This document shows positions 1-13,100 of a DNA stretch of 64,000 nt, piece after piece (the stretch's first letter is position 1; every line of letters starts with the position of its first letter). Origin of the DNA: Saccopteryx bilineata (Eukaryota > Chordata > Mammalia > Chiroptera > Emballonuridae). The notes beneath the pieces are model-generated. The model was not told where the DNA came from. It worked only from the letters and a program-made list of their open reading frames with translations, and made no database searches. Both the position numbers and the translations under genes were made by a program. Location: assembly GCF_036850765.1 (NCBI RefSeq), contig NC_089490.1, forward strand, positions 127,376,522 through 127,440,521, in the 5' to 3' direction.

Positions 1-45
1 CACACACATATATATGTACACACACATATATATATATATATTTAT
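1..45. repeat. CA/TA simple repeat
   Basis: Alternating CA and TA dinucleotides run into a T/A-rich stretch. It abuts the 3' end of the RPL27A retrocopy, so part of it may be a degenerated poly(A) tail (TTTATTTATTTTATTTTTTG on this strand). Confidence 0.8.
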
Positions 46-515
46 TTATTTTATTTTTTGAAAAGCACTTGTGAACATTTAAGGAATTTTCCTCTGTGTG
101 GCTTCAAGCTACCAGGCCACAGGACTCCCAACACCCTTAATCTTCTCCTCAGCTCTTCTGCTTCGCCATAACAGGCTGCTCTGGGAGCTTTCCCTTCCCC
201 AGAACTTTGTAGTAGCCTGATCGTACCACATCAGTGACAGGAGCAGCTCCAAACTTGTTTTTGGCAGCATTTACCTGTGTCTACTCACTGACCAAGGTCC
301 ATGCATTATCAAGGTTGACAGTTGAGCAGAATCTCTGGTTCCTCTTTAAGTGGTAATGCCTCAGGCCAACTTTCCCAAAGTAACCTGGATGATAGTTGTT
401 AAAGTTGATCCTGTGATGATGCAAGCCACCAGTGTTATCTTGGCCTCCTGAGTGCTTTTTGTGCTCGTAGATGTGACTCACATGAGTCCCCATTATTTTT
501 CCTCTCACTTTTTAT
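46..515 (-). pseudogene. RPL27A: Processed pseudogene of ribosomal protein L27a
   Basis: The minus strand translates to an L27a-like segment containing [20 protein letters not shown] and HYHLKRNQ. It then hits an in-frame TAG at 283-281, where the parent has Gln (after WTLVSE). Beyond the stop the same frame continues with NAAKNK and [13 protein letters not shown], then loses a short segment before [12 protein letters not shown] codons and a 3' UTR-like piece. There are no introns, the N-terminus (first ~12 codons) is eroded, and an A-rich tail lies at the left. It is therefore an L1-mobilised cDNA copy with no coding capacity, lying downstream of CELA1. Identity rests on recognising the L27a protein. 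Confidence 0.9.
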
Positions 516-1020
516 TCTCCTCTTCTACTTAATTCTTTCTTTGTTCAACATCTTTTTTTTTCTCGTTTTTTTTCTCTTCTATCCTTTCGAGTCTCCTTTT
601 TAATTTGCCTCTTTCTTTGCTAGCATCTCACCTACTACCTAATCCTATACTCCTGTCTCAAGTGTATCCTAGTATGAAGTTGCCATCATCCTGAACCTTG
701 GGGTGAGCACTTGTTCTAGGCACTGAAGGGGGAAAAAGAAGGAGTCCACAGTGTACCTGGGAGATCAGAGAATATTTTGTCACTTGGAAGCATTTAAAAG
801 TATTCTGTACCGTTGAATATAGCAAATATGCACAGGAGGAGGGGAGATGGGCAGATCCTAAAATAATTCCGAAAGGATAATATAAAACTACTCCCATTTG
901 GCTTAGTTTGTAAACTGGTTAGAGGTGGCAGCAAATGGAAGAACCAGAAGTGGGGTGAAATCTAACTTGGGCCCTAGAACTACATTTCTTCTAGAGAGCT
1001 TAATAACAAAAACAGACACA
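516..1020. other. Intergenic stretch, CELA1 downstream flank
   Basis: No gene or clear repeat was recognised. The first ~90 bases are pyrimidine-rich. On the minus strand 1005-1020 is GT-rich (TGTGTCTGTTTTTGT) and is the likely downstream element for CELA1 cleavage and polyadenylation. Confidence 0.5.
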
Positions 1021-1041
1021 GGTTGATAATTTATATGCAGT

Positions 1042-1047
1042 TTTATT
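1042..1047 (-). promoter_or_regulatory. CELA1: CELA1 polyadenylation signal AATAAA
   Basis: AATAAA on the minus strand lies about 98 nt after the TGA and is followed within ~25-40 nt by a GT-rich tract. This gives a 3' UTR of about 115-125 nt; a short 3' UTR is usual for pancreatic proteases. Confidence 0.8.
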
Positions 1048-1144
1048 TGCTTTTCTGTGTCTGGTTCAAATAGTGTTGGTGGTCTCAAGGTTTACTGTGA
1101 ACTGAAGAATCATCTTGGGATAGCTGTTGTACTCCGGAAGATGT

Positions 1145-1162
1145 TCAGTTTCTGGCAATGAC
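1145..1162 (-). CDS. CELA1: CELA1 coding exon 8 (residues 262-266 and stop)
   Basis: Follows a TTTTCCTTCAG acceptor. Encodes VIARN then TGA (1147-1145), matching the conserved VIASN-type C-terminus of elastase I with Arg in place of Ser. The 3' UTR continues to about 1025. Confidence 0.92.
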   Translation of the reverse strand, partial: VIARN

Positions 1163-4100
1163 CTGAAGGAAAAGCCATTTATACTCACAGTCAGTGACTT
1201 CTGCCCACCTCCTTTCTTTTTCCTTCAGGGTTCCTAGTTAAGTATGGCCCTGTACTGGGTTTATGGGGAGTTAACAGGTTGTGGAGCAGGATGTAGGTTT
1301 CCGCTGTGTCAGGACAATTCAATGTTATAGGCATATACCCAGGGCTTAGTGGCAAGGACAGAATTTGAAATGGTTGTAAGTCAGTGTTCATGCCATAAGA
1401 CTCCAGAATATATTAGAAGACTGGAGAGCACAGGTGGAGTGACTGTGAGGCTCTCCCACTAGGTCAATATTGGTAGAGTCTCACCTCACCCTCAAACATT
1501 GTTTATAGTGGTAAAACCTCTGTCCAAAGGGTAGAGCAAATTCTCATAATGGGAGAGAATGTTAATGCCTCTTCCCTTGTCCAGGAGCATGCACACCTTC
1601 TGGAGCTGTTTTCCCCTTGGCTTTCACATAGGAAAGTAGTGATATGTGCCTGGTTCAGATCTGTTGTTACCACCATCCAACTCTAAACAGTAAACAATAT
1701 GGTGAAGCCTGCTTAGTGGGTATGTGAAGGGGGACTCGGAACGGCAGCATTATTGAGGAAAAGTGTACTATGGAGGGATGGGAAAGGAGTAAAACATTGA
1801 ATGTGTTGAGGAATATGATGGCTTCCCCTACCCAACTTTTGTTCCCCAACCTAGCCAGTGCACAGGTCTCCAGATGACCCTATTTGAACCCGTTTCTTTT
1901 AGAAGACTCACGCTATTCATCCAAGAGATGTAAGCAGAAACCCGGGTGAAGACTGTTGGCTTCCTGGAGACATTACAGCCCTGGCTGGATACAAAGCTGG
2001 TCACTCCATGGACAGTATACTGGCCATTCACCATGCAGTGGAGCGGGCCCCCAGAGTCACCCTGCAGAGAATAAAAATAGGTTTCTAAAATTCCAGATAT
2101 TTTGATCTTTGGGCCTTTGCTTCTGCTTACATGTTGTCCATCCCCATCTCTGTAAAATCCTGTAGTTTAAAAACTAATTCAAATCACCACTTGCTTCATA
2201 TCCCCACAATCAAGATGAATTTCTTCTTTCTTTCTAAACAACCACAGTACTTCTTTCTTTCTTTTGAATTATTTATGTCATGTTCTACCTTATATTTTGG
2301 TTTTATAATTTATTTCTACCTCCCATGCATATCTAAGAGCTTGAGACAGAAGCTGTGTTTTGCTGATATTTTTTCTTTCCACAATGCAAACATATAACTT
2401 TGAACATCTAAAGTTTAATAGCTTTTATTGACTTAAATTGAACCTGCAATGGGAGAAGTAGGGTGTTCTAATGATTTCTCTATCCCCAGCATGTAGACCA
2501 ATGGGTCTAATTAGACTTAGTGGTTTCACACAGTGTAGGTAGTCAACACATGTTAAACTAAACTGAGGTGGGCCCTGGCCAGTTGGCTCAGTGGTAGAGT
2601 ATCAGCCTGGCATGCAGGAGTCCCGGGTTCAATTCCCGGCCAGGACACACTGGAGAAGCACCCATCTGCTTCTCCCCCCTCCCCCCTCCTTCCTCTCTGT
2701 CTCTCTTTTCCTCCTGCAGCCAAGGCTCCATTGGAGCAAAGTTTGCCCGGGCCCTGAGGATGGCTCTATGGCCTCTGCCTCAGGTGCTAGAATGGCTCTG
2801 GTTGCAACAAAGCAATGTCCCAGATTGGCGGAGCATCGCCCCCTGGTGGGCATACCTGGTGGATCCTGGTCGGGCGCATGCGGGAGTCTGACTGCCTCCC
2901 CATTTCCAACTTCAGAAAAATACAAAAAAAACCCCCAAAAAACAACAACAAAAAAAACACCTAAACTGAGGTGAAGAGGAAAGAAAAAGATGTATTAGGT
3001 AGTGGTTATGTGTTCAGGCTTTGAATTAGAGGAACCTGGATTTATAGAATATGACCTTGATGCTCTTCTTCATACTCAGTCCCTAGAATGCCAGTTCTAT
3101 AATTCCAGACATTAAATTGGATGATAGTCCTTGGAAGAATATGACTAGCACAAGAGGACAGACCTAAAGATGCTGATATTGAAAGTCCCCCAATGAAATG
3201 GCCTAGCCAGATCACCTGACAAAGCAGTTCACTATCGATGAACCCCACCTAAGATTCAGAGCTACCTATTTGCTTTTTACCAACCACTCTGAAATAAGAG
3301 CAGATGGCCAAAGGTTACCAAACATTTGAAGAAAACCTCTCGTATAAAAGTAAAGATCAAAAGAAAGAGACAAAAAAATAAACAAAGGCAACCAAGATTA
3401 TGCAGGGAGAAGAAAACAAGCACTAAAACTATGATTAATATTGCATCTGTGATACAAAAACAGCATGTATTAAACAGAATGTTCAGAAAATAAAATGAGC
3501 CTTTGGAAATTATGAATGTGATAGTAGAAATGAAATATTGGAAGTGTTAGAAGATAAAGGAGAACAAACCAAGTATAAATAAAATAAGAGGACCAATTTA
3601 GAAGGTAAATAAGTCAATAATAAATTCTAGAAAGAGAAAATAAAAACAGAGGGGAGGAAATCATCAACAAATAAATATTTTCAGAAATAAAGCTCTGGAG
3701 TTTACAGAATGATAAAACCTAGTAAGTGTCCCTTGTGCTGAATGCAAGTAGACACATACCAAGACACAGAACATTCGGAAAAAGAAAAGATAAAATAAGT
3801 CACTTACAAATTAGTAAAGAGTGTGGGGTTGAATTAGCAGTAAGTTGAGTATGTAGTATGCAAATAAAAAAAGCAATTATTATTTTCCAGGGAAAACAAA
3901 GTTATGTAGAAAATGAAAAGTAATCATAGAATACATGGTTTGGTTGTGAATAGCATTTGACATAAATCATAATAAACATTAAATGTTAATCTAATAAAAA
4001 TTATTTGGGGAGATTGAAGGTGATGGGAAAAGTTCATGGTTGGGGGAAGTATATATGTATAAAAGGAAAAGAGATCCGCATCTCTCATACTGCCTAAACT

Positions 4101-7100
4101 GAAAAATTAAGTAGCAATGTAAATATATATATAATTTTTTTAAATAGAGGTATAGGGGTAGAAACCAAAAGTCAGCTGCAAAAAGTTGAAAGTTTTCCCT
4201 TCTGGGAAGCAAGAACTCAAGGGGTAGAAGGAACACAATGACTATTCTTTTCTATTATTAAGCTTCATAGTTATACCTGCCCCTTTAAGTGATTTAATAC
4301 ATATAGCTTCCATAAAAAAATCAAAACTTGGCCCTGGTTGGTTGGCTCAGTGGTAGAGCGTTGGCCCGGCATATGGAAGTCCCAGGTTCCATTCCCGGCC
4401 AGGGCACACAGGAGAAGCGCCCATCTGCTTCTCCACCCTTCCACCTCTCCTTTCTTTCTATCTCTCTCTTCCCCTCCCGCTGCCAAGGCTCCATTGGAGC
4501 AGTTTGCCCGGGCACTGAGGATGGCTCTGTGGCCTCTGCCTCAGGCACTAGAATGGCTCTGATTGCAGCAGAGCAATGCCCCAAGATGGGCAGAGCATCG
4601 CCCCCTGGTGGGCATGCCGGGTGGATCCTGGTCAGTGCATGCGGGAGTCTGTCTGACTGCCTCCCCGTTTCCAACTTCGGAAAAATACAAAAAAAAAAAA
4701 AAAGAAAAAAGAAAAAAAAGAAAAACTTAAAAAACGAAAGTACTAGAGAAACAGACCAAAAGTTTAAATTGGGGATAATTCTTTTAAAAAGGAACTAGTT
4801 GTACCCCACCTGAACTACTGCTTAGGCAAAGATGTTTTCTTTAGCTTATTGTACTTGAAACATACAAAAAAAACCCAAACCTTTTCTACCCAAATTATAA
4901 CAATAGGAATTTGAGAGTATTTCTGGGCTATGGGTCAGGATGGTAATTTGAGTTGTGTGTAATACTATTGTCTTATGTTAATTGACCTGCAAAGAAACAA
5001 ATAGGCCCTGGAAAGATGGAGGGCATGGCTAAGGATTTTAGGACCCAAGGAAGAGATGGACAAGAGTTCAGTGGAGTACGGGATTGAGGTAAAAAGAATT
5101 CAATAAATTTATTCTCAGGTTAGGGTTGGGAACATACAGAGAAGTCTGAAAACCTAGAAGACTCAATGTTTGGAAGAGGCCAATGGGAAAGGACCTAGAG
5201 ACACAATTGTCTCAGAGAATTGTCAGTTGGAGTGGCAGCCAGAAGAGAAGTACTCTAGTTTCTTAGAAAACTAGACCATGGGAGAGAGTAGAAGGAAGTG
5301 AATTAATTCAGAAAGCTTAAACTTTAAGAGATTATAAATTAAACTGGCTGTTGAGGACCTGGAAGAGGTTGCCTTATGCCTTAGTTTCTTTTTTAGCCCC
5401 TCCTTGCATATAGGGTTCCCAGGATACAGGACTCTTAAGTTTTAACACTGGAAAAACCCTGGGAAAACCAGGATGATTTAGTCATATTATTTCCATAGTA
5501 CTAAGTGCTCACAGAAAACCTTTAAGCTTTTGCTTCTACTATTTCAGCCAGCCTACCAGCCTCCTGCTGGCTTTTCCTTTTACGCTTACTCTTAGCTTGG
5601 ACTTTGCATTTGATCTGCAATCCTGTCCTTTTGCTGAAGTAATTAAGGAAAACCTATTCCCGAGTTAATCCATTCTCTCTCTTTTTTATTATGTGAGAGG
5701 CATGGAGGCAGAGAGACAGACTTGTGCGTGTGCCCCAACCGGAATCCACCCGGCAAGCCCTTTACCGGGAGATGCTCTGCCCAGCTGGGGCCGCTGCTCT
5801 GTTGCTTGCCAACCAAGCTTTTTTTTTTTTTTAATTTTTTATTTAGTGCCTGAGGTGAGGCCATGGGACCATCCTCAGCGCCCAAGGCCAACTTGCTGAA
5901 AGCATTCTAGCCATTGCTGTGGGAGAAAGAGAGAGAGAATGGGAAGGTATAGAGAAGTAGATGGTCACCTCTCCTGTGTGCCCTGACCAGGAATCGAACC
6001 TGGGACTTCCATATGCCAGGCTGATGCTATACCGCTGAGCCAACTGACCAGGGAATCAATTTTCTACAACTGAGTCTTTGAGTAAAATGAATGGTTATTG
6101 TGTGGTCTTTAACCTTTTGGAGGCCAATCCTTCTCTCATTCATTTTAATTAGAGGCATATCTTTCTGTCATTCACTTTAATCCAGACCCATACAAGCCTT
6201 TCCACTTCATTTTCAGCATCCAGTCTGACTCCCACTTCATGAATAAACAGAAGCTATAATGCAGAACACCTGCCAACTTCCATCTACTCAGCATGCACAC
6301 GCTTTCACGTTTATGCACATTTTGGCATTCTTCTCCCTGTTCAGAGCCAGCTCCAGCTCTGCTCTTGGTTTCATCTTTTCTGTCTCCTCTGGGATCTTGT
6401 GCCATCCATTTATTCTTCTCTTTGATTCTGTAGGATGCTTTCCTCTCTATTTAACATACTCAATTTTCTTTCCTCTTAAAAAATGCACTCTCTTCTTGGC
6501 TTGTCATTGCTCTTAGAGTGACCAGACTTTTTTTGCTTCTCTCTCTCACCCAAGATTCTTTGAAGAGTACATTTCCTTGGTATGTTTCTTATTGCCTCTT
6601 CTTCCTTACCCTTTAGACTCTGCCATCACCACTCCACTGGAATTGTTCTTGCCAGTGACTCATCTGCTAAGTAGTCTCTTTCAGGTATCTACTGTGGCTC
6701 CTGGCTGCACTGTCTACTATGTGATGACCTATCAGTATTTTCTGAGATTTTATAAAACCCTTATTTTTCTCTTGCCTCTGATCCCTCTTAGAGCTTTTTG
6801 GGTTTGTTGTCTTTCACCTATCTTCCTGAACCATTCAAGTATTTATACTATCACAGTTCTTCTAACTCACTGCTCTTTTCTTTTTTTTTTTTTTTTAGCA
6901 GTTTTGGGGTCTCATTTGCTTTATCTCTAGCCCAGTTCGCTCCCCTAGGTTCCACTTTATTTTTTTAAGACCTTATTTATTTATTTTAGAGAGAAGAGAG
7001 AGAGAAAGGGGGGAGGGATGAGAAGCATCAACTCCTATATCTCCCTGACAGGGCAAGCCCAGGGTTTTAAACTGGCAACCTCAGCATTCCAGGTTGGCAC

Positions 7101-10100
7101 TTTATCCATTATGCCACCACAGGTCAGGCCTCCATTTTCTTTGTATCTGACTTCTTACTAGTTAACTATACCTGAATATCCCAAACTCATCACCTTTTCT
7201 CCCAAATCCTATAAATCTGGTCTCATTTAAGGAAGCAAACCCCTCTCCCAAATCACTTAAACCAAATGCCTGTAATTCATTCCATAGTCTCTTTCTTCCC
7301 TCTTCTCCACTGCCCTAATTCAGGCCCTCAGATTTCTTGCCTAGATAATTACAATAGTCTTCTAACCACTCTTCCTGCCAGCCTTGCCCTCTTCAAAAAC
7401 ATGATTATCTTGTCATCCGAGAGTGCTTCTAAAAGGCCAATCTGGTCATGCTGTTCTCCTGTTTAAAACTCTTCCATAATTTCTCAATATCTAAGTGATA
7501 AAGTTCATGTCCCCAGGCATGGTATTGGAAGCCCTGTCACATGGTTCCTAGTGTCATCTCCTGACATTCCCTAGCCTGCGCTAGTTTATATTATAACCCA
7601 AAGGGGTCAGCAAACTATTCTGTAAAGGGCCAAATATTAAATATCTTAGGCTTTGCAGGCCATACAGTCTCTGTTGCAACTACTTAATTCTGGGAAAACA
7701 GCCATAAACTGTATGTAATAAACAACTATGGCCGTATTCCAATAAAATATTTTTATGACATTGGAATTTCATATATTTCACGTGTCATGGCATATTATTC
7801 TTTTATTTTTTTCCCAACCATTTAAAAAATGTAAAAACTATTCTTAGCTTATAAGCCAAACAAAAACAGGCAGCATGACCTGGCTGGGTAGCTCAATTGG
7901 TTAGAATGTTGTTCCAATATGCCAAGGTTGCAGGTTTGATCCCTGGTCAGGGTACATAAAAGAATCAACCAGTGAATGTATAAGTGGGAGGAACAACAAA
8001 TCTATGTTTCTCTCTTTTTCTCTCTTAAATTAATATATAAAAAAATAAAAGCAAAAAAAGGCAGCAGGCTGGGCTTGGAGGCTTGTGGGCTTTGACCTTT
8101 GCTCTACCTGCTGTAGGGAACACCCATAATTCTCTATGTGTCCAACCTAGGTTCTTGGCCCATGCCTTTCTCCATGCTGTTTCTTCTCTCCAAATATCTT
8201 TCCTTCCTTCTTTAACCTTCGGGACTCACTACAGTCTCCACTTTTTCAGGGAAAGCAAGTCTTTTCTGACCCCAACAGAGAGTGAGGTAAGTACCTATTT
8301 TTTGAACTACTATATCACCTGATGCTTATTTTTATTATAACACTTAACCATATTGTACTTTAATGTTCTTTCATATGTCTGCTCTTCCCATTCCTCCACA
8401 GTGTTTGACTTAGCTTTGTATCCCTAGAATTTAGCACAGTGTCTGGCATTTTATTTAGTAGATAATCAAGAACATTTGTTGAACTGCAGTAAGAAATATG
8501 TAAGATGATCATTGCTGATTGAGCTTGTTTAAATAGAAGGTTCATATATATATTTTACTATTATAAAACCATTTTCTGCACTTTCCCCTACTATATTCAC
8601 CTGTATATACCACTGTAAATACTAGTGGAGTTAAAGGGTGATAGTAGAGGAGCTACAAAAATAATTGGGTTAATGGGAGGGGAGTTACCTTATGCAAAAT
8701 TAAAAGCATCACTCCAGGCTCAGCCCCACGACATCCATAAAAAAGTCTAGGTTACAAAAAAATTCTAAAGTACACACATATGCACCAACACAGATTTTGG
8801 GCCACATATAAACTTTTGAGGTGAGGCCAGTAGGCAAGATATATTTTTAGGTTCCTTTCAACTTTAATATCCTATGAGCACAAAAGTTACTAACACAGAA
8901 TCACTCTCATTCTCATTCATGAAACCAGAAACCAGAGTAGAAAGTTGAGTATGTACATGGGGTATAAGCAGGTGTGGAACAGGGGGTGAGGAAAAGATGA
9001 AGAGTAGTAGGCAGAGAGGGGAGGAACCTGGAGTGAGACTTCTGACATTTCCTACATGTGTTCACCTGGCATCCAGAACGAGCTCCATCTCCTCCAGCAC
9101 ACACCATGGTGTTCTTCACAGTGGAGCCCCAGTAGGAGGAGCTAGAACAGGTGGCATAGTCCACAGTGGGCAGGTAAGCCTGCTGCAGGGTCTGGGCCAG
9201 CTGCCCATTGGCTGAACAGAATACACAGCATTGGAGATCAGCCCCATATACTGTCCAAGAAAAAAACCTTCCACACCCTCCCAAACATTCCCAGGCTGCG
9301 ATGAAAGCTGAACTAAGGGCAAGCTCGCTCTCTTTGCTCATTGCATGTCCTACATCCTCCTCTTTTCTCTCTTTATATGGAATTTGCAGACCCCTTCCTT
9401 CAGGGAGTCATCTTTGATTACTGTTTCCAAGCTCCAAACAACCAATCTGACTCCTACTTTATTTATTTGTATTTCATGGGTACCTTGGCTAAGTAACTGG
9501 AATTATTTGTTGTTGCTTATCTGCCTGTACTACTTTCTTCATACACTGTAAACCCCATGAAACAGAACTGGGACTGTGCACCCTTGTTTTTATTTCTTAA
9601 GAGTTGGTGCAGCTTTTGTCTGGCTCTATGACTTTTCACAGCCTTTGCACATGAATTATTTCTATGGATCTTTACAACCCTTCGTGTTAAAGATCATGAA
9701 ATGAACCATAATGACATTAAATGAACTGAGAGTAGAGCTGAGTTAGAAGTATATGTCTCAGCTCTAGGTTCTTAGTAGACTGGCTGCTCATAACAAGGCC
9801 TTGCCTCTCTTCCAGAGCTCAGATACTGCCTGGTGGCTGACAGACTTCTATGTTAGGCTTAATGTCTCTGCCCTTCTAAATTATCTCTGCTCACAGAAAG
9901 CTCTACCCCCTTTCCATGCTATTGGAATGACATTCCCTACCAGAAATCTTCCCATGATGACAAGAAGAGGGCTGAGGCCTCCTGTACCTTAATTTCTTTG
10001 GACCTTATATAGCTAACCCTGGTTCATTCACTCCAACCCAAAGCCCAGCAACTGTCTATGGAGGTAGCACAATGGTATAATGACCACCAAAGTGGGAGCC

Positions 10101-13100
10101 AGGATACCTGGATTCTGGCCCTAGCTAAACAGTTACTAACTACTTGTGATCTTGTACAAGGTCTTTAATTTCTTTGGGCCTCAGTTTACTCATGTATAAA
10201 ATGAGAGGCTGATACATAACACTCTCTGAGGTAGGTTGTTTTTTGTTTGTTTTAGAGTCTATGAATCTCTGCCTCGATTTCATAGTCTGTTCTTAGCTTG
10301 ATTTCATGTCTCAGGTATTTTTTTCTCTTGTTTCCTTTGCTTTCTGGCCTCTGGCTATGAACACCTGAGACCACTGAAAACTGTACCCCAGAAGTTCAAC
10401 TAATCAAGGTCCATGTGGTAGATGGTGCCTATGTAGGTGACTTACTTCTGGTCCTGCCCCAGCCTGTAATGTAGCAGGGACTGTTGTTAGCCAGGATGGT
10501 TCCCTCCCTCGGCAGAACACCCAGCTGGACGTAGCTGTTGAGGGTAACGCTCTGGGCTAGGCGCAGCAAGGCAATGTCATAGCTGTGGGAGGAAAACAGA
10601 TAACTCATTCATGTCAGCCCTTTCTTCAGGTCAGCATATGGGCAGGCCCTCACTAAGCCTTCACGTCCCCAAAGAACTGGAAACCAAAGATTTTGAATTT
10701 GCTAATTCTCAAACTTGAGGCGTTATACATTTGGATTGTTAGGACATTATATATTTAACAGTAGCGATGGTGGATGAGGTCTTGATGTTGTAATCTTTCT
10801 TTGACCCCTTCAATCCAGGAGAGTGGAGCTGATATCTTTCGGTTGTAAGTGGGGAATCAGGAGGATCAGGGTGGTATGATGATGGTAATAGAGAAGAGTT
10901 CTCAAGGAAGAAAAATGTAAAAAATCTGTGTAGTTCTGAAAGTTTTGAAGAAATATCCCAATTACTTGAACCAGTCTCAACCCCCACATTTTATTGACTT
11001 GACCACCATTTTAACAACTTCTTAAAGTAATTTAGAAAAAACCTTTTTTGGAGGAGTTTTCACATGTAAGATTCATTTTAAGAAATTTACTTTTGCTGAT
11101 GGAGTCTGTTCCATAAAATGAATAATAAATAACAACAACAAAATAACCCCAGAAACATTAAACTGCAGAAAAGGAGCTTCAGGTGATCCAGTTCAATAAG
11201 GCAAACCAGCCTAGATCAAATAAATAAATAAATTTTAAAAATTCTCAAGCTCTCCAAAGTCTAAATTCTCAAAGTCGTCCTGGATGCATGTGTAGGAAGC
11301 CTTAACCCTGTTGCTAGCTAGTCAATCCTCCACCTCTGAGCCCAAGGCTAGCCCAGCTTTGCCCTTACCCAGCAGCCACATTATTGCTGTTCCAGTATGG
11401 ATGCACCACGATCTTCTGCACACCCACATACTGCTCGGTACCATCATTCTGGCTCAGATTGTGGTCTCCAACCACCACACGGAACCTCATTTGGCTGGAG
11501 TGAGAGAAGGAAGCCCTGAGTGAACCACAGTGCTCAAACCTCTTTCCCCCTTAGAGAAAAGTTGGGAAGCCATCTTATGCTTTGTCTTTAGGACAGGAAC
11601 CCATCTTATTTGGCCCAGGCAGAGGAAGGATAAAAAACATTGGATGATAAGAAAGTAACAAGATCTCTCATTTCCTAATTCACTAACTTGTGGGAGTGAC
11701 CAAACTACCATCACAAATTATTGAAATAAACATCATAAACTGAATCTCTCATAACCTGAGAGGGGTGTGGTGAGCATAAATAAAATAATGGCTCTTGGCT
11801 TACAGAGGGATTTTGAAGGAAGTGTAAATATGTAGACCAGTAATTCTTAAAGCATGGTCCCTAGACTAGCAGAATCAGCATAACCTGGAAACTTGTTACA
11901 AATACAGATTAGCAGGCCTTAGCTTGGGCCTACTAAATAAAAAAACTGCTGAGTGGGGCCCAGCAATCTGTGCCTTCCAGGTGATTCTGATACATGCTCA
12001 AATAAGAACCATTGCTCCATATGAAAAAGTTGTTACCAGCTAGGCATTGAGCAGGGATTTAAATACCTTTACCTTCTTAACCCTCACAATAACTCTACAA
12101 AGTAGATATTATTATTCCACTTTTAGAGATAAGAGAATGAGGATTTAGAGAAGTTAAGTAAGTTGTCTAAGGTCACATAGCTGGAAGATGGAGGAATGGG
12201 ATTTTAACCTGAGCTGACCTGATACCAAAATTTGTACTTTTTACTATATTCTACTACCTCCCCAGAGGCCCATTAAAGTCCTGCCCTGAGTGGTCAAAGA
12301 TACAAATTTCTCCAGAAGGGCCAGACTCTTCCCCTCCCAGGGGCTCAGAAAAGCTAGTCTTTGTTTTTCTCACTTGTCCACACAGTGAGCAGCTGTCATC
12401 ACCCAGTTCTGTCTGATGAGGGTCCCTCCGCAGGTGTGATACCAGTTACCTCCAGACTGGTACTGGAGGGAAATCTAGATGGGGAAGAAGAAAGGAAGAA
12501 TAGGTGGTGTTTCTTAAAAGGATTTTTCTAAACTACATTACCCCCTTAAATTCCTGCCATCCCTTGAAACATTCTTCAACTTTCTGGGCTAGAGATGGCA
12601 AATAGGTTTCATTTGACCTGTCAGTTGCTATTGATTGGTTGGTAGTGGCTACCTGGAGTGGTGGTTAGAAAGGGTGTATAGATGATCTGGGATCAGCAGG
12701 AAAGAGTGCTCCATTGTTTGGTGATTTTGCTGTGTACATGGATGGGTAGGGGAAGGTAAAAGCATACAGACTGTATGGGCATCTGTGTTAGGCTTGCTCA
12801 CTGGTTTACCAGATGCAAGCCCTTTGCTTGATTAGTGCGTGAGCACACAGCAACACTTCATGGGTATGGCCTATGTAAGGCTATGGGTGCTTGCGCTCAG
12901 GAGGATTGCAGATGCGCAGATTGTGTGCCCACCACTGTGAGGGGCCATTTTGCTGTTTGTTTTCCTGAGAGGCAGTTTTCCCTGCCTGTGTGCTTGTCCA
13001 CCGTTGTGAGATTTTAATAAATGGAATGGCCCAACCCTTTCTGGCTCCACAGTTTTTCTCCCTTCTGCCCAAATCCAATGTGGACCTGCCTGGCCTTGGC

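Larger units (their letters stand above)
7290..8490 (+). mobile_element. L2 LINE 3' fragment, interrupted
   Basis: Two pieces (about 7290-7603 and 8083-8490) read as one L2 copy in plus orientation, ending with the L2-like CAGTGTCTGGCA / ACATTTGTTGAA segment. It is split by a hAT-type element and a SINE. Recognised by general resemblance only. Confidence 0.55.
2062..9065 (-). other. CELA1: CELA1 intron 6 (7.0 kb), repeat-laden
   Basis: By far the largest CELA1 intron. It contains five SINEs, an L2 copy and a hAT-type fossil (listed separately). Between ~2974 and 4325, and 4730 and 5675, I see A-rich sequence; 3400-3790 resembles an ancient L1/HAL1 fragment, but this is weak. No exon-like segment was found. 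Confidence 0.85.

Noticed and set aside
8913..9341. Minus-strand open frame of 142 codons as a separate gene
   Set aside because: It is CELA1 exon 6 read through its own splice sites; residues outside 9066-9211 do not match elastase.
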